Of a stretch of DNA of 64,000 nucleotides, positions 53,791 to 63,477 are shown one piece after another. The position numbers were made by a program, and so were the translations under genes. How positions within the stretch are numbered: position 1 is the first letter of the stretch; the number at the start of each line of letters is the position of its first letter. The stretch comes from Roseobacter sp. CCS2 (GTDB lineage: Bacteria > Pseudomonadota > Alphaproteobacteria > Rhodobacterales > Rhodobacteraceae), in the NCBI RefSeq assembly GCF_000169435.1, contig NZ_AAYB01000002.1:124001-188000 (forward strand). Direction: 5' to 3'. Under the pieces are notes generated by a model. The model was not told the DNA's origin, made no database searches, and saw nothing but the letters and a program-made list of their open reading frames with translations.

Positions 53791-53895
53791 GATTGGTTAT
53801 TTATTCATCGGGCCTGCAATGGGAAGTCACGTTTGCGATAGGCTTTGCAATGATGGTGCTTGCGTCACAGCCCTGCGTTTCCCATCTTAAGGACT

Positions 53896-54465
53896 ATGAA
53901 CGTTCCAGATTCGACCCTTGTTGGGAAGCTGCTGATCGCGATGCCTGACATGTCCGACCCGCGCTTTGCCAATACCGTTGTCTACATGTGCGCCCATTCC
54001 GAAGAGGGCGGCATGGGATTGATCGTGAACAAACCACAGCCAGAGGTAAAGTTCGCCAAGCTGTTGGACCAAATGGACATTCCGGTATCGGTCAGCGCCC
54101 GTGATATACGTGTACACTATGGCGGACCGGTGGACGGTCAGCGCGGTTTTGTGCTGCATTCCAACGACTATGCGTCTGACAATGGGACGCTGGATGTGGA
54201 CGAAAACTATAGGATGACCGCGACATTGCAGGTTTTGGAAGACCTCGCCAAGGGTGAAGGGCCAGACGTGTCGATGATGGCGTTGGGCTATGCTGGCTGG
54301 GGACCGGGACAGTTGGAATACGAGATTGGTCAGAACGGCTGGCTGACCTGTGCGCCGAATGACGCGATATTGTTTGGGGCGGATAACGCTGGAAAATGGG
54401 CGGCGGCGCTCAAGTTGCTGGGGGTTGATCCGTTAGTGTTGTCTGCGACGGCGGGGCGGGCTTGA
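53896..54465 (+). CDS. YqgE/AlgH family protein
   Basis: The 189-residue protein starts MNVPDSTLVGKLLIAMPDMS and shows the family signature FANTVVYMCAHSEEGGMGLIVNKP, YGGPVDGQRGFVLHS and ALGYAGWGPGQLEYEI. A thioredoxin-unrelated fold of unknown biochemical role; in some bacteria it affects alginate or transcription. AAGGA lies five bases before the ATG. It is divergent from the DsbD-alpha gene. Confidence 0.92.
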   Translation: MNVPDSTLVGKLLIAMPDMSDPRFANTVVYMCAHSEEGGMGLIVNKPQPEVKFAKLLDQMDIPVSVSARDIRVHYGGPVDGQRGFVLHSNDYASDNGTLDVDENYRMTATLQVLEDLAKGEGPDVSMMALGYAGWGPGQLEYEIGQNGWLTCAPNDAILFGADNAGKWAAALKLLGVDPLVLSATAGRA

Positions 54466-54500
54466 AAGGTTTGCGGTTTGGGAATGACTGCTTCGAGCCT

Positions 54501-54542
54501 AAAGTTACCGATGCTGCACATCGCGCTAAGGTCAACTTTGAG
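54501..54542 (+). repeat. Diverged direct repeat, left copy
   Basis: About 42 bases (AAAGTTACCGATGCTGCACA onward) match the stretch at 54964-55005 in 31 of 42 positions. The pair flanks a small orphan gene. The repeat is AT-moderate and contains a conserved core CCGATGCT. Confidence 0.5.
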
Positions 54543-54639
54543 TGATTGATTAGAGCTTTATGTTCCTCAAACATCATCTTGGATTGTAACAAACCTTGCC
54601 GATTGAAACTGTGGCTGTTTCGTGTATAGATTTTTGGGC

Positions 54640-54915
54640 ATGTCCTACCGCAAAACAAGCTCTGATCCATTAGATGAATGGCGCAAAATCAACATTGTTG
54701 TTCTCATTGAGTTAGGTATCCCAGCTGAAATTATTGCGGATCATCAACGCTTTCTTAGAGCTATTGATCAAGGCGAGGATGAACAAACCCGATGGAACTT
54801 TGGATGGGTGAAGCCTGAAAATACGCGAGAACTATTTACACTATTGGGTCAACATTTCACGCCGAACAACAGCTATTTGATGCGTGAGTTGGCAAAACGC
54901 TTGGACATCGCATGA
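54640..54915 (+). CDS. Small orphan protein of unknown function
   Basis: The 91-residue predicted soluble protein starts MSYRKTSSDPLDEWRKINIV, with a helix-rich middle (IPAEIIADHQRFLRAIDQGE) and TRELFTLLGQHFTPNNSY. Its base composition is clearly lower in G+C than the neighbours and it lies between two diverged direct repeats, which suggests a horizontally moved insert. No ribosome site of strength is visible. Function not recognised. Confidence 0.5.
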   Translation: MSYRKTSSDPLDEWRKINIVVLIELGIPAEIIADHQRFLRAIDQGEDEQTRWNFGWVKPENTRELFTLLGQHFTPNNSYLMRELAKRLDIA

Positions 54916-54963
54916 TACAGTTTGCGCATTACCCAAAATCGGCCAAAGTCCGGATTTGTGTGC

Positions 54964-55005
54964 ATAGTTGCCGATGCTTCACATTGCGTTGAGGTCCGCT
55001 TCGTC
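54964..55005 (+). repeat. Diverged direct repeat, right copy
   Basis: This stretch (ATAGTTGCCGATGCTTCACA onward) is the partner of 54501-54542, with matches in 31 of 42 positions. It lies after the orphan gene and before the thioredoxin-like gene's 3' end. Confidence 0.5.
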
Positions 55006-55087
55006 CGCATTGTTGCCGAATGAAAGTGCAGTGCTTAAGGATATGTCTAGATTGTCCTGATTGCATCAAAGATATCAGTCAGTTGCC

Positions 55088-55648
55088 CTAACCCTCAGAC
55101 CCAATCAAAGTCTGCATAATCGCCATCGCATTCTCGCTCGACCAATCGGCGTCGCCTTGCATGCGCCCGATCTCATTTCCCTCAGGATCAAGGATCACTG
55201 TTACGGGCAGGCCGAGCACGCCCATGCTGCGTGCAAGCGCCTGTCGTGCGTCGGTGTGCAATGGCAGGTTATCGACCTCAATTTCCGCCAAGAACCGTTG
55301 CATGCCGGGCAGGGGGTTGCGGCCTGTCGCAATGGTCACGACTTCCATTTGGTCACCGCCCATTTGTTCTTGCAGTGCTGACAGATGCGGCATTTCGTGC
55401 CGGCAAGGCGCACACCATGTGGCCCAAAAGTTCAGGACGATGTGTTTGCCTTGGAAATCTGCCAGCGTCATGTCTTGCCCGTCTTCGCCCATGAAGGCCA
55501 CGTCAGAGCTGGCCATGGGCGCGCTGTGGAAGATCAGTTTGCGCATATCGCCTTCGCGCATCGCTTCTGCGGCGGCCACATCCGTGTGGCCAGTATTTGC
55601 AAGACCCATAAGGGCCGTATAAAGCAGGGCAGACATCAATTTACGCAC
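55088..55648 (-). CDS. TlpA-like thiol-disulfide oxidoreductase
   Basis: The 186-residue protein has a short signal peptide or anchor ([20 protein letters not shown]) and a thioredoxin domain with the active site [18 protein letters not shown] at about residue 75 and the cis-Pro segment [18 protein letters not shown]. It probably reduces periplasmic disulfides in cytochrome c maturation or a similar pathway, and could partner with the DsbD-alpha protein nearby. It is divergent from argH with 14 bases between starts. Confidence 0.92.
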   Translation of the reverse strand: MRKLMSALLYTALMGLANTGHTDVAAAEAMREGDMRKLIFHSAPMASSDVAFMGEDGQDMTLADFQGKHIVLNFWATWCAPCRHEMPHLSALQEQMGGDQMEVVTIATGRNPLPGMQRFLAEIEVDNLPLHTDARQALARSMGVLGLPVTVILDPEGNEIGRMQGDADWSSENAMAIMQTLIGSEG

Positions 55649-55662
55649 GGGCGACTTCCTTT

Positions 55663-57051
55663 ATGACCAAATCCGCAAACACAATGTGGGGCGGGCGTTT
55701 TGCCGCCGGACCAGACGCGATTATGGAGGCGATCAATGCCTCAATCGGGTATGACCGCCGTCTTGCACCGCAGGACATCGCAGGTTCACGCGCCCATGCC
55801 GCCATGTTGGCCGCCACAGGTATTATCACAGATACCGATGCCGAGGCGATCCGGGAAGGCCTGCTCACCGTTTTGTCAGAGATTGAAACCGGGGAATTTC
55901 CGTTTTCCACAGCGCTTGAGGACATTCACATGAATGTTGAGGCCCGTTTGCGCGATTTGATCGGCGAACCGGCGGGGCGTTTACACACTGCTCGGTCACG
56001 TAATGATCAGGTGGCTGTCGATTTCCGCCTTTGGGTGCGTGATCAATGTGATCAGGCGGATGAGGCTTTGGCCGCATTGCAAAAATCATTGCTGGGTCAG
56101 GCCGAAGCCGGGGCCGATTGGGTGATGCCCGGCTTTACCCATTTGCAGACAGCACAGCCGGTCACATGGGGCCATCATATGTTGGCTTATGTGGAGATGT
56201 TTGCCAGAGATCGGTCGCGGTTTGCGGATGCGCGTAAGCGGATGAACACCTCGCCTTTGGGCGCTGCGGCGCTTGCAGGCACGTCTTTTCCGATTGATCG
56301 TCAGATGACGGCGGACGCATTGGGTTTTGACCGCCCAATGTCGAATTCTTTGGATGCTGTGGCGGACCGGGATTTCGCGCTGGAGTTTCTGGCGTCCGCG
56401 AGCATTTGCGCCATGCACCTGAGCCGTTTGGCCGAAGAACTGGTGATCTGGTCCTCGGCCCAGTTCCGGTTTGTGAAGATGTCGGACAAGTGGTCGACCG
56501 GATCATCCATCATGCCGCAAAAGCGCAACCCGGATGCGGCCGAGCTGATCCGCGCCAAGATTGGCCGAATTTTCGGGGCGAATGTGGCGCTGATGACGGT
56601 GATGAAAGGCCTACCGCTGACCTATTCCAAGGACATGCAGGAAGATAAGGAACAGACCTTTGATGCCGCTGATAACCTGATGCTGGCCTTGGCTGCGATG
56701 ACCGGGATGGTCGCGGACATGACGGCGGAGCATGACAACCTGAAAGCGGCTGCCGCAAGCGGGTTTTCGACCGCGACCGATCTGGCCGATTGGCTGGTGC
56801 GCGAACTTGGGCTACCTTTCCGGGAAGCGCATCATGTGACTGGATCATTGGTGGCGATGGCCGAAGCGAAGGGCTGTGATTTGCCTGACCTGACGCTGGA
56901 AGACATGCAGACCGTTCACGATGGCATCCTTGAGGGCGTGTTTGATGTGCTGGGGGTCGAAAATTCGGTCGCGTCCCGCACCAGTTTCGGGGGGACCGCA
57001 CCGTCGCAGGTTCGTGCCCAAGTGGCACATTGGAAAGAGGTTTTGAAATGA
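55663..57051 (+). CDS. argH: Argininosuccinate lyase
   Basis: This enzyme of the arginine pathway cleaves argininosuccinate to arginine and fumarate. The 462-residue protein has the fumarase/aspartase signature [16 protein letters not shown], plus [15 protein letters not shown] and [14 protein letters not shown]. The ATG overlaps no neighbour upstream (14-base gap); downstream its stop overlaps a small lipoprotein ATG (ATGA). Confidence 0.96.
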   Translation: MTKSANTMWGGRFAAGPDAIMEAINASIGYDRRLAPQDIAGSRAHAAMLAATGIITDTDAEAIREGLLTVLSEIETGEFPFSTALEDIHMNVEARLRDLIGEPAGRLHTARSRNDQVAVDFRLWVRDQCDQADEALAALQKSLLGQAEAGADWVMPGFTHLQTAQPVTWGHHMLAYVEMFARDRSRFADARKRMNTSPLGAAALAGTSFPIDRQMTADALGFDRPMSNSLDAVADRDFALEFLASASICAMHLSRLAEELVIWSSAQFRFVKMSDKWSTGSSIMPQKRNPDAAELIRAKIGRIFGANVALMTVMKGLPLTYSKDMQEDKEQTFDAADNLMLALAAMTGMVADMTAEHDNLKAAAASGFSTATDLADWLVRELGLPFREAHHVTGSLVAMAEAKGCDLPDLTLEDMQTVHDGILEGVFDVLGVENSVASRTSFGGTAPSQVRAQVAHWKEVLK

Positions 57052-57221
57052 AGCAAATTGCGTTGGTTTTGACAGTAGCGGCTTTGGCTGCTTGCGGTGC
57101 CGATGGCGCGCCGTTTACACCAAATGCGAATGTGGGTCTGAGTGTCGGCAGTAATGGTGTGAACACAACCACCAGCGTGGGCGCATCCAATGGCACGGTC
57201 TCTGTCGGTGTGGGTTTCTGA
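57048..57221 (+). CDS. Small lipoprotein
   Basis: The 57-residue product starts [20 protein letters not shown] with an LAAC lipobox, leaving a mature peptide of about 42 residues rich in Gly, Ser, Asn, Thr and Val ([20 protein letters not shown]). It overlaps argH by ATGA and the DUF2834 gene by TGATG. It resembles the small argH-linked lipoproteins of Rhodobacterales. Function unknown. Confidence 0.8.
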   Translation: MKQIALVLTVAALAACGADGAPFTPNANVGLSVGSNGVNTTTSVGASNGTVSVGVGF

Positions 57222-57556
57222 TGCGTGTCGTTTTTCTGTTACTTGCCATTTGGGGCACGATCCATCCGATGTATTACTTCATCTCATGGTTTCGGGCCGA
57301 AGGCTGGGATATCATGGCCATGGTCGATGCGTGGCATGTGAGTGCAGCGACCAGTGGGTTGGTTTGGGATCTGACGATTGCTGCCGTGACCCTGACCATC
57401 TGGATTTTGGTTGAGGCGATCAAGAACCGAAACTGGCTGAGCCTGATTGCGATCCCGGCAACGTTTTGCATCGGGGTCAGCTGTGGTTTGCCGCTGTACC
57501 TCTACTTACGCAGTCGCGTGATGTATCTGCCGGACGTTGGCACCGTGCGCGTTTAA
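57221..57556 (+). CDS. DUF2834 domain-containing membrane protein
   Basis: This 111-residue protein has three membrane helices: VVFLLLAIWGTIHPMYYFIS, then a region WDLTIAAVTLTIWILVEAIK with the DUF2834 signature, and LIAIPATFCIGVSCGLPLYL. Function unknown. The start overlaps the stop of the lipoprotein gene. Operon with argH and lysA is likely. Confidence 0.83.
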   Translation: MRVVFLLLAIWGTIHPMYYFISWFRAEGWDIMAMVDAWHVSAATSGLVWDLTIAAVTLTIWILVEAIKNRNWLSLIAIPATFCIGVSCGLPLYLYLRSRVMYLPDVGTVRV

Positions 57557-57632
57557 GCCCCGCCAAATCAGGGTTGGTCTTTGCCGCTGATCTGCTATGT
57601 CCCAAAACTGGTTTTGGACAAGGATCACAGGC

Positions 57633-58901
57633 TTGGATCATTTTCTGTATCGTGACAGCGCATTGTATGCCGAAGACGTCCCCGTGGCCGAGATTGCGGC
57701 GGCGGTCGGCACCCCGTTTTATGTATATTCCACGGCCACCCTGAAACGTCATTTCACCTTGTTTGACGAGGCGTTGGATTGGGGCGACCACCTTGTTTGT
57801 TTTGCGATGAAATCGTTGTCGAACCAAGCTGTGATCAAGCTGTTGGGGAATGCCGGTGCTGGCATGGATGTGGTGTCCGGCGGGGAATACCTGCGCGCCA
57901 AGGCGGCCGGCGTGCCGGGCGATCGGATTGTGTTTTCGGGTGTGGGCAAGACCGCAGATGAAATGCGCCTCGCTATTGAAGGCGGGATCCGCCAGTTCAA
58001 TGTTGAAAGCGAACCCGAGATGATCGTGCTGGACCGCGTGGCGCAGTCGTTGGATGCCGTTGTGCCGATCACCATTCGGGTGAACCCGGATGTGGATGCC
58101 AAGACCCATGCCAAGATTGCCACAGGCAAGTCCGAGAACAAATTTGGCATTCCAATCAGCCGTGCGCGTGAGGTTTACGCGATGGCGGGTGCGATGCCAG
58201 GCCTGAAAGTTGTCGGCATCGACGTGCATATCGGGTCGCAACTGACAGAGCTTGCCCCGTTTGAAGCCGCCTATAACAAGGTCGCTGAACTGACCGAACA
58301 ATTGCGGGCGGACGGCCACGAGATCAAGCGCCTTGATCTGGGTGGGGGTTTGGGCATTCCTTATGCCCGTTCGAACGAGGCACCGCCGTTGCCCACAGAC
58401 TATGGTGCGCTGATCCAGCGGACTGTCGGTCATTTGGGCTGCGAGATTGAGATTGAACCGGGGCGTCTGATTTCCGGCAATGCCGGGTTGATGGTGTCCA
58501 AGGTGATTTATGTAAAATCGGGCGAAGACCGTGAATTCCTGATCCTTGATGGCGCGATGAACGATCTGATCCGTCCTGCGATGTATGAAGCGTGGCATGA
58601 CATTGTGCCGGTGGTGGAACCTGCACCGGGTGCTGTGCCTGCCAAATATGATATCGTTGGCCCTGTTTGCGAAAGTGGCGACACCTTCGCAAAGGGGCGC
58701 GAAATGCCAGCGGTGAAGGCCGATGATCTGGTCGCGTTTCGTTCTGCCGGGGCCTATGGCGCGGTCATGTCGTCCGAATATAACTCGCGCCCCATGATCC
58801 CAGAGGTTCTGGTGGATGGCGATCAATTTGCAGTTATCCGCCCACGCCCTACCTATGAAGAGATGATTGCACGCGATACGCTGCCAGAGTGGTTAGATTA
58901 A
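57633..58901 (+). CDS. lysA: Diaminopimelate decarboxylase
   Basis: This PLP enzyme makes lysine from meso-diaminopimelate at the last step of lysine synthesis. The 422-residue protein has the PLP-lysine in CFAMKSLSNQAVI, the GGEYLRAKAAGV segment, IDVHIGSQ, and the C-terminal acid motif CESGDTFAKGR. The TTG at 57633 gives a protein beginning with the family-typical DHFLYRD and has AAGGA eight bases upstream; an ATG at 57597 (MSQNWFWTR) would add 12 residues. Confidence 0.94.
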   Translation: MDHFLYRDSALYAEDVPVAEIAAAVGTPFYVYSTATLKRHFTLFDEALDWGDHLVCFAMKSLSNQAVIKLLGNAGAGMDVVSGGEYLRAKAAGVPGDRIVFSGVGKTADEMRLAIEGGIRQFNVESEPEMIVLDRVAQSLDAVVPITIRVNPDVDAKTHAKIATGKSENKFGIPISRAREVYAMAGAMPGLKVVGIDVHIGSQLTELAPFEAAYNKVAELTEQLRADGHEIKRLDLGGGLGIPYARSNEAPPLPTDYGALIQRTVGHLGCEIEIEPGRLISGNAGLMVSKVIYVKSGEDREFLILDGAMNDLIRPAMYEAWHDIVPVVEPAPGAVPAKYDIVGPVCESGDTFAKGREMPAVKADDLVAFRSAGAYGAVMSSEYNSRPMIPEVLVDGDQFAVIRPRPTYEEMIARDTLPEWLD

Positions 58902-58962
58902 AACATATCCACCGCGCGTCGCGATAAATGGGAGAGGCCCGCTGAAAAACAGCCACGACCCA

Positions 58963-61614
58963 ATGCGCCATTTGCGCTTTCCTGTTGCTGCCACCCGTGC
59001 CGGGATGGTTGCTGAACAGCTTGTGCGTTGTTTCTGGCCGTTTTGGACCGTTGTTTTTCTGATCCTCGCCCCGTTGATAATGGGCTGGCAGGACCTGCTA
59101 CCGCTTGAGGTGTTCTGGGCCGCTGCTGTCATTGCTGTTATTGCGTTTCTGGTCACGCTTGGCTGGGGTATCCGCTGGTTTCGGATGCCAAGCGCTGCTG
59201 CGGCGTTGGAGCGTGTCGACGCGGCCATGCCCGGGCGTCCTATTGCGGCGATCGCTGATACCCAAGCCATAGGCAGCGGTGATGCTGCATCAGAGGCGGT
59301 TTGGAAAGCCCACATGGTGCGGATGGCTGACCGCACCAAAGAAGCGCGCCCGGTCGAACCTGATTTGCGGGTGTCGGATCGCGACCCCTATGGATTGCGC
59401 TTTATTGCGTTATTGTTCTTTGTTGCGGCCTTGATGTTTGGGTCGCTGTTCCGCGTCGCGTCTGTCGGTGAAATCGTGACAGGTGGCGAACAGACATTGG
59501 CGACCGGCCCTGTTTGGGAAGGCTGGGTTGAACCGCCTGCTTATACCGGTAAGCCGTCAATCTACCTTAATGATATTCCCGCAGGTCCCTTGCGCGTGCC
59601 GGAAGGTAGCCAAGTGACGCTGCGCCTTTATGGTGAGGTCGGTGCACTGACTGTGGCTGAAACCGTGTCGGGGCGGATTGGTGAAGTTGGTTCTGCCTCT
59701 GACGCGCAGCAGCAGTTTGATATCACGCAGACAGGTACGCTGACCATCGCCGGTGACACAGAGACGACGTGGGAGGTAACGGCTGTTGATGACGCCGTAC
59801 CGGGTGTTGATCTGACAGGTCCGATTGAATCTGACGCAATGGGTGAACTGTCCCAGCCGTTCACGGCTTTCGACGATTATGGCGTGGAATTTGGAACGGC
59901 TGTTATCGCGCTTGATCTGACCCAGGTAGATCGCAAGTATGGTTTGACAATTGACCCAGATCCGATTGCGCCGTTGGTGCTGGATTTGCCAATGCCCTTC
60001 ACCGGGGATCGGACCGATTTCGATGAATTTCTGGTTGATAACCTGAGCAAGCATCCTTTGGCGAACCTGCCTGTGACCCTGCAATTTGAAGTGATTGATG
60101 CCGCCGAACAGACCGGCACAACCCCGGCTGAGCCGATGATCCTGCCAGGTCGCCGCTTCTTTCAGCCGTTTGCCCGCGCAGTGATTGAACAGCGCCGCGA
60201 TTTGATGTGGTCGAAGGCCAACGCGCCGCGCGTGAACCAGATTTTACGGGCGGTGTCACATCGTCCCGAAGGATTGTTTTCAAATGAAACAACCTATCTG
60301 CGGTTGCGCACAATCATTCGCCGTTTGGATAACTTTGACGATGTGGGATTGACGGATGAGGTGCAGGCCGAGATTGTCGAGGCGCTTTGGGACCTTGCCG
60401 TGCAATTGGAAGATGGCCGCTTGGCCGATGCCCGTGAGCGGTTGCGCCGCGCGCAAGAGCGGCTGTCTGAAGCGATGCGTAATGGTGCCTCGGACGAGGA
60501 AATTGCCGAACTGATGCAAGAACTGCGCGAAGCAACGGACGATTACCTGCGCATGCTTGCTGAAGAGGCCGAACCGAACGATGGCACCGATCAGGCCGAC
60601 AGTGGTCAGCAGAGCGAACAGCTTGGCATGGACGAACTGCAAGCATTGATGGACCGCATCCAAGAGTTGATGGAAGAAGGTCGCATGGCCGAGGCGCAAG
60701 AGCTGATGGAACAGCTGAACCAGATGATGGAAAACCTGCGCGTCACCCAAGGCGAAGGCGGTGACGGGCCACCAAGCCCCGGTGAGCAGTCGATGGAAGA
60801 TCTTGCTGATACATTGCGCGAGCAGGAAGAACTGTCCGACGATAGCTTTAGCGACCTGCAAGAGCAATTCAGCCCCGGTGGCCCACAAGACCAGCAACAG
60901 CCCGGCCAACAGGGGCAGCAAGGCCAGCAGCCCGGCCAACAGCAAGGTCAGCAGGGCCAACAAGGTCAGGAACCCGGCCAACAGCAAGGCCAGCAAGGCA
61001 ACCAAGGCAGTGAGCCCGGTCAGGGTGGCCGTCAGGGCCGCGGCCAAGGTGTGGGCGAGAACAGCCAAGGCGGTGATCAGCGCGGTGATGGTGCGGGGGG
61101 CGAAGGCGACGAACGCAGCTTGGCCGAGCGCCAGCAAGCCTTGCGTGAAGAACTGCAACGCCAGCGCGATGGCCTGCCGAACCTGCCCGGCGAAATAGGC
61201 GATATTGCCCGCCAGTCGCTTGATCGTGCTGAAGGTGCGATGGAAGGGGCCGAAGATGCATTGCGCGAGGGTGATCTGGCCGAAGCGATTGATCAGCAAG
61301 CCGAGGCAATGGATGCCTTGCGCAACGGCATGCGCGAATTGGGTCAGGCTTTGGCCGAAAACCAGAACGCAGAGCCGGGCCAAGGATCAGAGCAAGGCGA
61401 GGCAAGAGGCCGACCCGCCCCCGGCCAGCGTGACCCGCTGGGCCGTGAGATGGGCAACACCGGACAGTTGGGCACCGATCAGGAATTACTGGGCAACGGC
61501 GATATCAATCGGCGCGCCGAGGAACTGCTTGATGAAATCCGCCGTCGTTCTGCCGAACAGCAACGCCCCGAAGTCGAACGCGATTACCTGAGACGTCTGC
61601 TGGATCAATTCTAA
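58963..61614 (+). CDS. TIGR02302 / DUF4175 family large membrane protein
   Basis: The 883-residue protein has two N-terminal membrane helices (about residues 25-65, including PFWTVVFLILAPLIMGW) and a third around residue 150. A beta-rich extracytoplasmic part follows (residues 170-400). From about 440 it is helical with long runs of Glu, Ala, Arg and Met, then a Gln/Gly/Pro-rich low-complexity tract (about 640-710) and a final helical region. This layout agrees with TIGR02302 of alphaproteobacteria. A GGGAGAGG sequence lies 27 bases before the ATG and could serve an upstream CTG. Confidence 0.85.
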   Translation: MRHLRFPVAATRAGMVAEQLVRCFWPFWTVVFLILAPLIMGWQDLLPLEVFWAAAVIAVIAFLVTLGWGIRWFRMPSAAAALERVDAAMPGRPIAAIADTQAIGSGDAASEAVWKAHMVRMADRTKEARPVEPDLRVSDRDPYGLRFIALLFFVAALMFGSLFRVASVGEIVTGGEQTLATGPVWEGWVEPPAYTGKPSIYLNDIPAGPLRVPEGSQVTLRLYGEVGALTVAETVSGRIGEVGSASDAQQQFDITQTGTLTIAGDTETTWEVTAVDDAVPGVDLTGPIESDAMGELSQPFTAFDDYGVEFGTAVIALDLTQVDRKYGLTIDPDPIAPLVLDLPMPFTGDRTDFDEFLVDNLSKHPLANLPVTLQFEVIDAAEQTGTTPAEPMILPGRRFFQPFARAVIEQRRDLMWSKANAPRVNQILRAVSHRPEGLFSNETTYLRLRTIIRRLDNFDDVGLTDEVQAEIVEALWDLAVQLEDGRLADARERLRRAQERLSEAMRNGASDEEIAELMQELREATDDYLRMLAEEAEPNDGTDQADSGQQSEQLGMDELQALMDRIQELMEEGRMAEAQELMEQLNQMMENLRVTQGEGGDGPPSPGEQSMEDLADTLREQEELSDDSFSDLQEQFSPGGPQDQQQPGQQGQQGQQPGQQQGQQGQQGQEPGQQQGQQGNQGSEPGQGGRQGRGQGVGENSQGGDQRGDGAGGEGDERSLAERQQALREELQRQRDGLPNLPGEIGDIARQSLDRAEGAMEGAEDALREGDLAEAIDQQAEAMDALRNGMRELGQALAENQNAEPGQGSEQGEARGRPAPGQRDPLGREMGNTGQLGTDQELLGNGDINRRAEELLDEIRRRSAEQQRPEVERDYLRRLLDQF
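60876..61098 (+). repeat. Gln/Gly/Pro-rich repeat region inside the TIGR02302 gene
   Basis: The codons repeat the pattern PGQQQGQQGQQ with small variations for about 74 residues, ending in a Gly/Arg/Asn-rich stretch. The DNA is correspondingly repetitive (CAGCAAGGCCAG-like units), which is a site where slippage would change length without breaking the frame. Confidence 0.8.
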
Positions 61615-61778
61615 GATACGTGCCACTCGTCTTGCGCCGGTTAAGCGATCAAAGAACAGTCGGTGCGAAAAGGATAGCCCGCCAGCATTGATCAACGCCG
61701 CATCCTGTCCGCGGATTTCCAACATCAGGTTGACGATTGGTCCTGCTCTCAGATTAGATCATTTCTGCCGTGCTTGGG
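61615..61778. other. Intergenic region between the TIGR02302 gene and the zinc-ribbon gene
   Basis: These 164 bases lie between two convergent genes. A minus-strand frame with sensible-looking codons (MLEIRGQDAALINAGGLSFS) runs through part of it, but it continues antisense into the neighbour and has no supporting start site. No terminator hairpin is clear. Confidence 0.3.
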
Positions 61779-62636
61779 TTATTCAGCCGTGAACCCGCTG
61801 ATCATGTCGTTCAGGGCAACGCGCAGTTGATCAACCATTGTTACGTAAGACGCCATGACGCCTGTCGTTTGCGGTAGGTTCTCTGTGATTATGTCTGCAA
61901 AGACGTATGGCAGAATAAGAATGGCCAGAATGATCAGAACGAAAAAGAAACCGCGGCGGAAACCTTTGCGTTGAACGGCCTCTTCTTTCTCGGCTTCGGT
62001 CAGGCCAGAGGTGTCGTTGGCTTGCGCGCGTGCGCGTAAAGTTGCGTTGATTTCGTTGATCGACGGGACCGTGCGCAGATGTGCGGCATCTGCACTTGCA
62101 TCATCAGCCGCACTTGATTTGGCAGTGCCGGCCGTTGATGTGCCGCCTTCATCTGCCGTCATCTGTGCGATGCGCTGGCGGGTTTCGTCGGCCGTTACAG
62201 GTGCGGGCGGTTTCGCAGCTTCCGTGGCAGGCGGTGTGGCGATGGCACTTGATGCCACCGATGCAGTAGCGCCAAGCGCTGCTTCCTCGCGCAGGATACT
62301 GGCGACGGCATCATCCAAGGGCCTGCGCTGTGGTGCCGGGGCAAGTTCGGGTTCTTCGGATGTGGTATCGTTGTTTACAGGCTCGGACGTGTCCTCGGTT
62401 TCTGTTTCGGCGCCCTCCTGATCGGTGTTGTCTTTGGCGTCCACCTCATCTGCTGTGGTCGCGTCGTCAGATGGTTTAGCGTCGTCTTGTGCCTTTTCAC
62501 GGCCCGGGACCGTTGGTTTTTCGGTCTGAAACCAGGACAGCTGACAATTTGAGCACTGCACATCGCGTCCACCGGGTGGGATCGCGTCATCAGAGACTTC
62601 GTATTGCGCATCACAATTGGGGCAAATCAGCCTCAT
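61779..62636 (-). CDS. Zinc-ribbon protein with C-terminal membrane helix
   Basis: The 285-residue protein starts MRLICPNCDAQYEVSDDAIP and has a CxxC...CxxC zinc ribbon of the MJ0042 type (ICPNC, QCSNC). A long acidic Pro/Ala/Thr-rich linker follows, then a membrane helix (FFFVLIILAILILPYVFADI) near residue 240. Domains of this type are seen near division genes of Rhodobacterales. It is divergent from ftsE. Confidence 0.82.
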   Translation of the reverse strand: MRLICPNCDAQYEVSDDAIPPGGRDVQCSNCQLSWFQTEKPTVPGREKAQDDAKPSDDATTADEVDAKDNTDQEGAETETEDTSEPVNNDTTSEEPELAPAPQRRPLDDAVASILREEAALGATASVASSAIATPPATEAAKPPAPVTADETRQRIAQMTADEGGTSTAGTAKSSAADDASADAAHLRTVPSINEINATLRARAQANDTSGLTEAEKEEAVQRKGFRRGFFFVLIILAILILPYVFADIITENLPQTTGVMASYVTMVDQLRVALNDMISGFTAE

Positions 62637-62802
62637 GATAAAATTCCTTCTGCCCGGCGTTTTTAGTTAACTTCTTGTTATCACCGCCGTCAATTTATCA
62701 ACGCTTGCGCCAAACGCAAAGGTTTTGCGCAGGCCGCCCCTGCAGACATTGAAACCTGTTGCAGATTTGGGCAGAAGTGCGGTGGAATGCAGGGGAAGAG
62801 CC

Positions 62803-63477
62803 GTGATTGAACTAGATAACGTGTCTTATGGATACCGTGGAAATGCGCTTTTTTCTCAATTATCCCTGACGCTTGCACCCGGATCGTTTCATTTTTTAAC
62901 AGGCCCCTCTGGTGCGGGCAAAACAACTTTGCTGCGGCTCTGCTACGCTGATTTACGCGCGATGCGGGGCAAAGTACGCATTTTTGGCGAAGACGCAGGT
63001 GCGTTGAACCGTGATGCTGTGGCGATGTCCCGCCGACGGATTGGGGTGGTGCATCAGGATTGTCAGTTCCTTGATCATCTGAGTATCGCCGAGAATATCG
63101 CCCTGCCATTGACTGTTTCGGGACGTGCGGGTGAAGCGGCAAATGATCTGGAGGAACTGTTGAATTGGGTTGGTCTGGGGCCGCAAGCAGGCCAACTTCC
63201 GCCCGAGCTATCAGGTGGTGAGCGCCAGCGCGCAGCCCTGGCCCGTGCAGTGATTGTGTCCCCGGATGTGATTATCGCGGATGAGCCGACAGGGAATGTC
63301 GATTGGGAGATGTCACAGCGCATTCTTAACCTGCTGATTGAGCTGAATAAGATGGGCAAGACGATTTTGATTGCGACCCATGATCTTGCGATGATCCGGT
63401 CAGCCAAGTCAGACGTCAGTGCGCGTATTCTGCGGCTGACCGATGGGCAGCTTATGCAGGCAGGTGCTGAATTATGA
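62803..63477 (+). CDS. ftsE: Cell division ATP-binding protein
   Basis: FtsE with FtsX forms an ABC-type complex that activates wall hydrolases at the septum. The 224-residue ATPase shows Walker A GPSGAGKTTLL, the Q-loop HQDCQFLDHLS, the signature LSGGERQRAALARA and Walker B VIIADEPTGNVD. The GTG at 62803 is chosen: GGGGAAG lies just upstream and MIELDNVSYG is the family start. It overlaps ftsX by ATGA. Confidence 0.95.
   Translation: MIELDNVSYGYRGNALFSQLSLTLAPGSFHFLTGPSGAGKTTLLRLCYADLRAMRGKVRIFGEDAGALNRDAVAMSRRRIGVVHQDCQFLDHLSIAENIALPLTVSGRAGEAANDLEELLNWVGLGPQAGQLPPELSGGERQRAALARAVIVSPDVIIADEPTGNVDWEMSQRILNLLIELNKMGKTILIATHDLAMIRSAKSDVSARILRLTDGQLMQAGAEL

Noticed and set aside
57477..58826. 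Long minus-strand open frame of 449 codons over lysA
   Set aside because: It is antisense to an enzyme with clear active-site motifs and shows no protein-like pattern of its own.
60280..61383. Long open frame of 367 codons on the minus strand across the TIGR02302 gene
   Set aside because: It is antisense to a clearly coding region; its Leu-rich repeats are the mirror of the Gln-rich codons.
61615..61725. Minus-strand frame reading MLEIRGQDAALINAGG in the gap after the TIGR02302 gene
   Set aside because: The first 35 codons look protein-like but the frame continues antisense into the neighbour; no start-site support.
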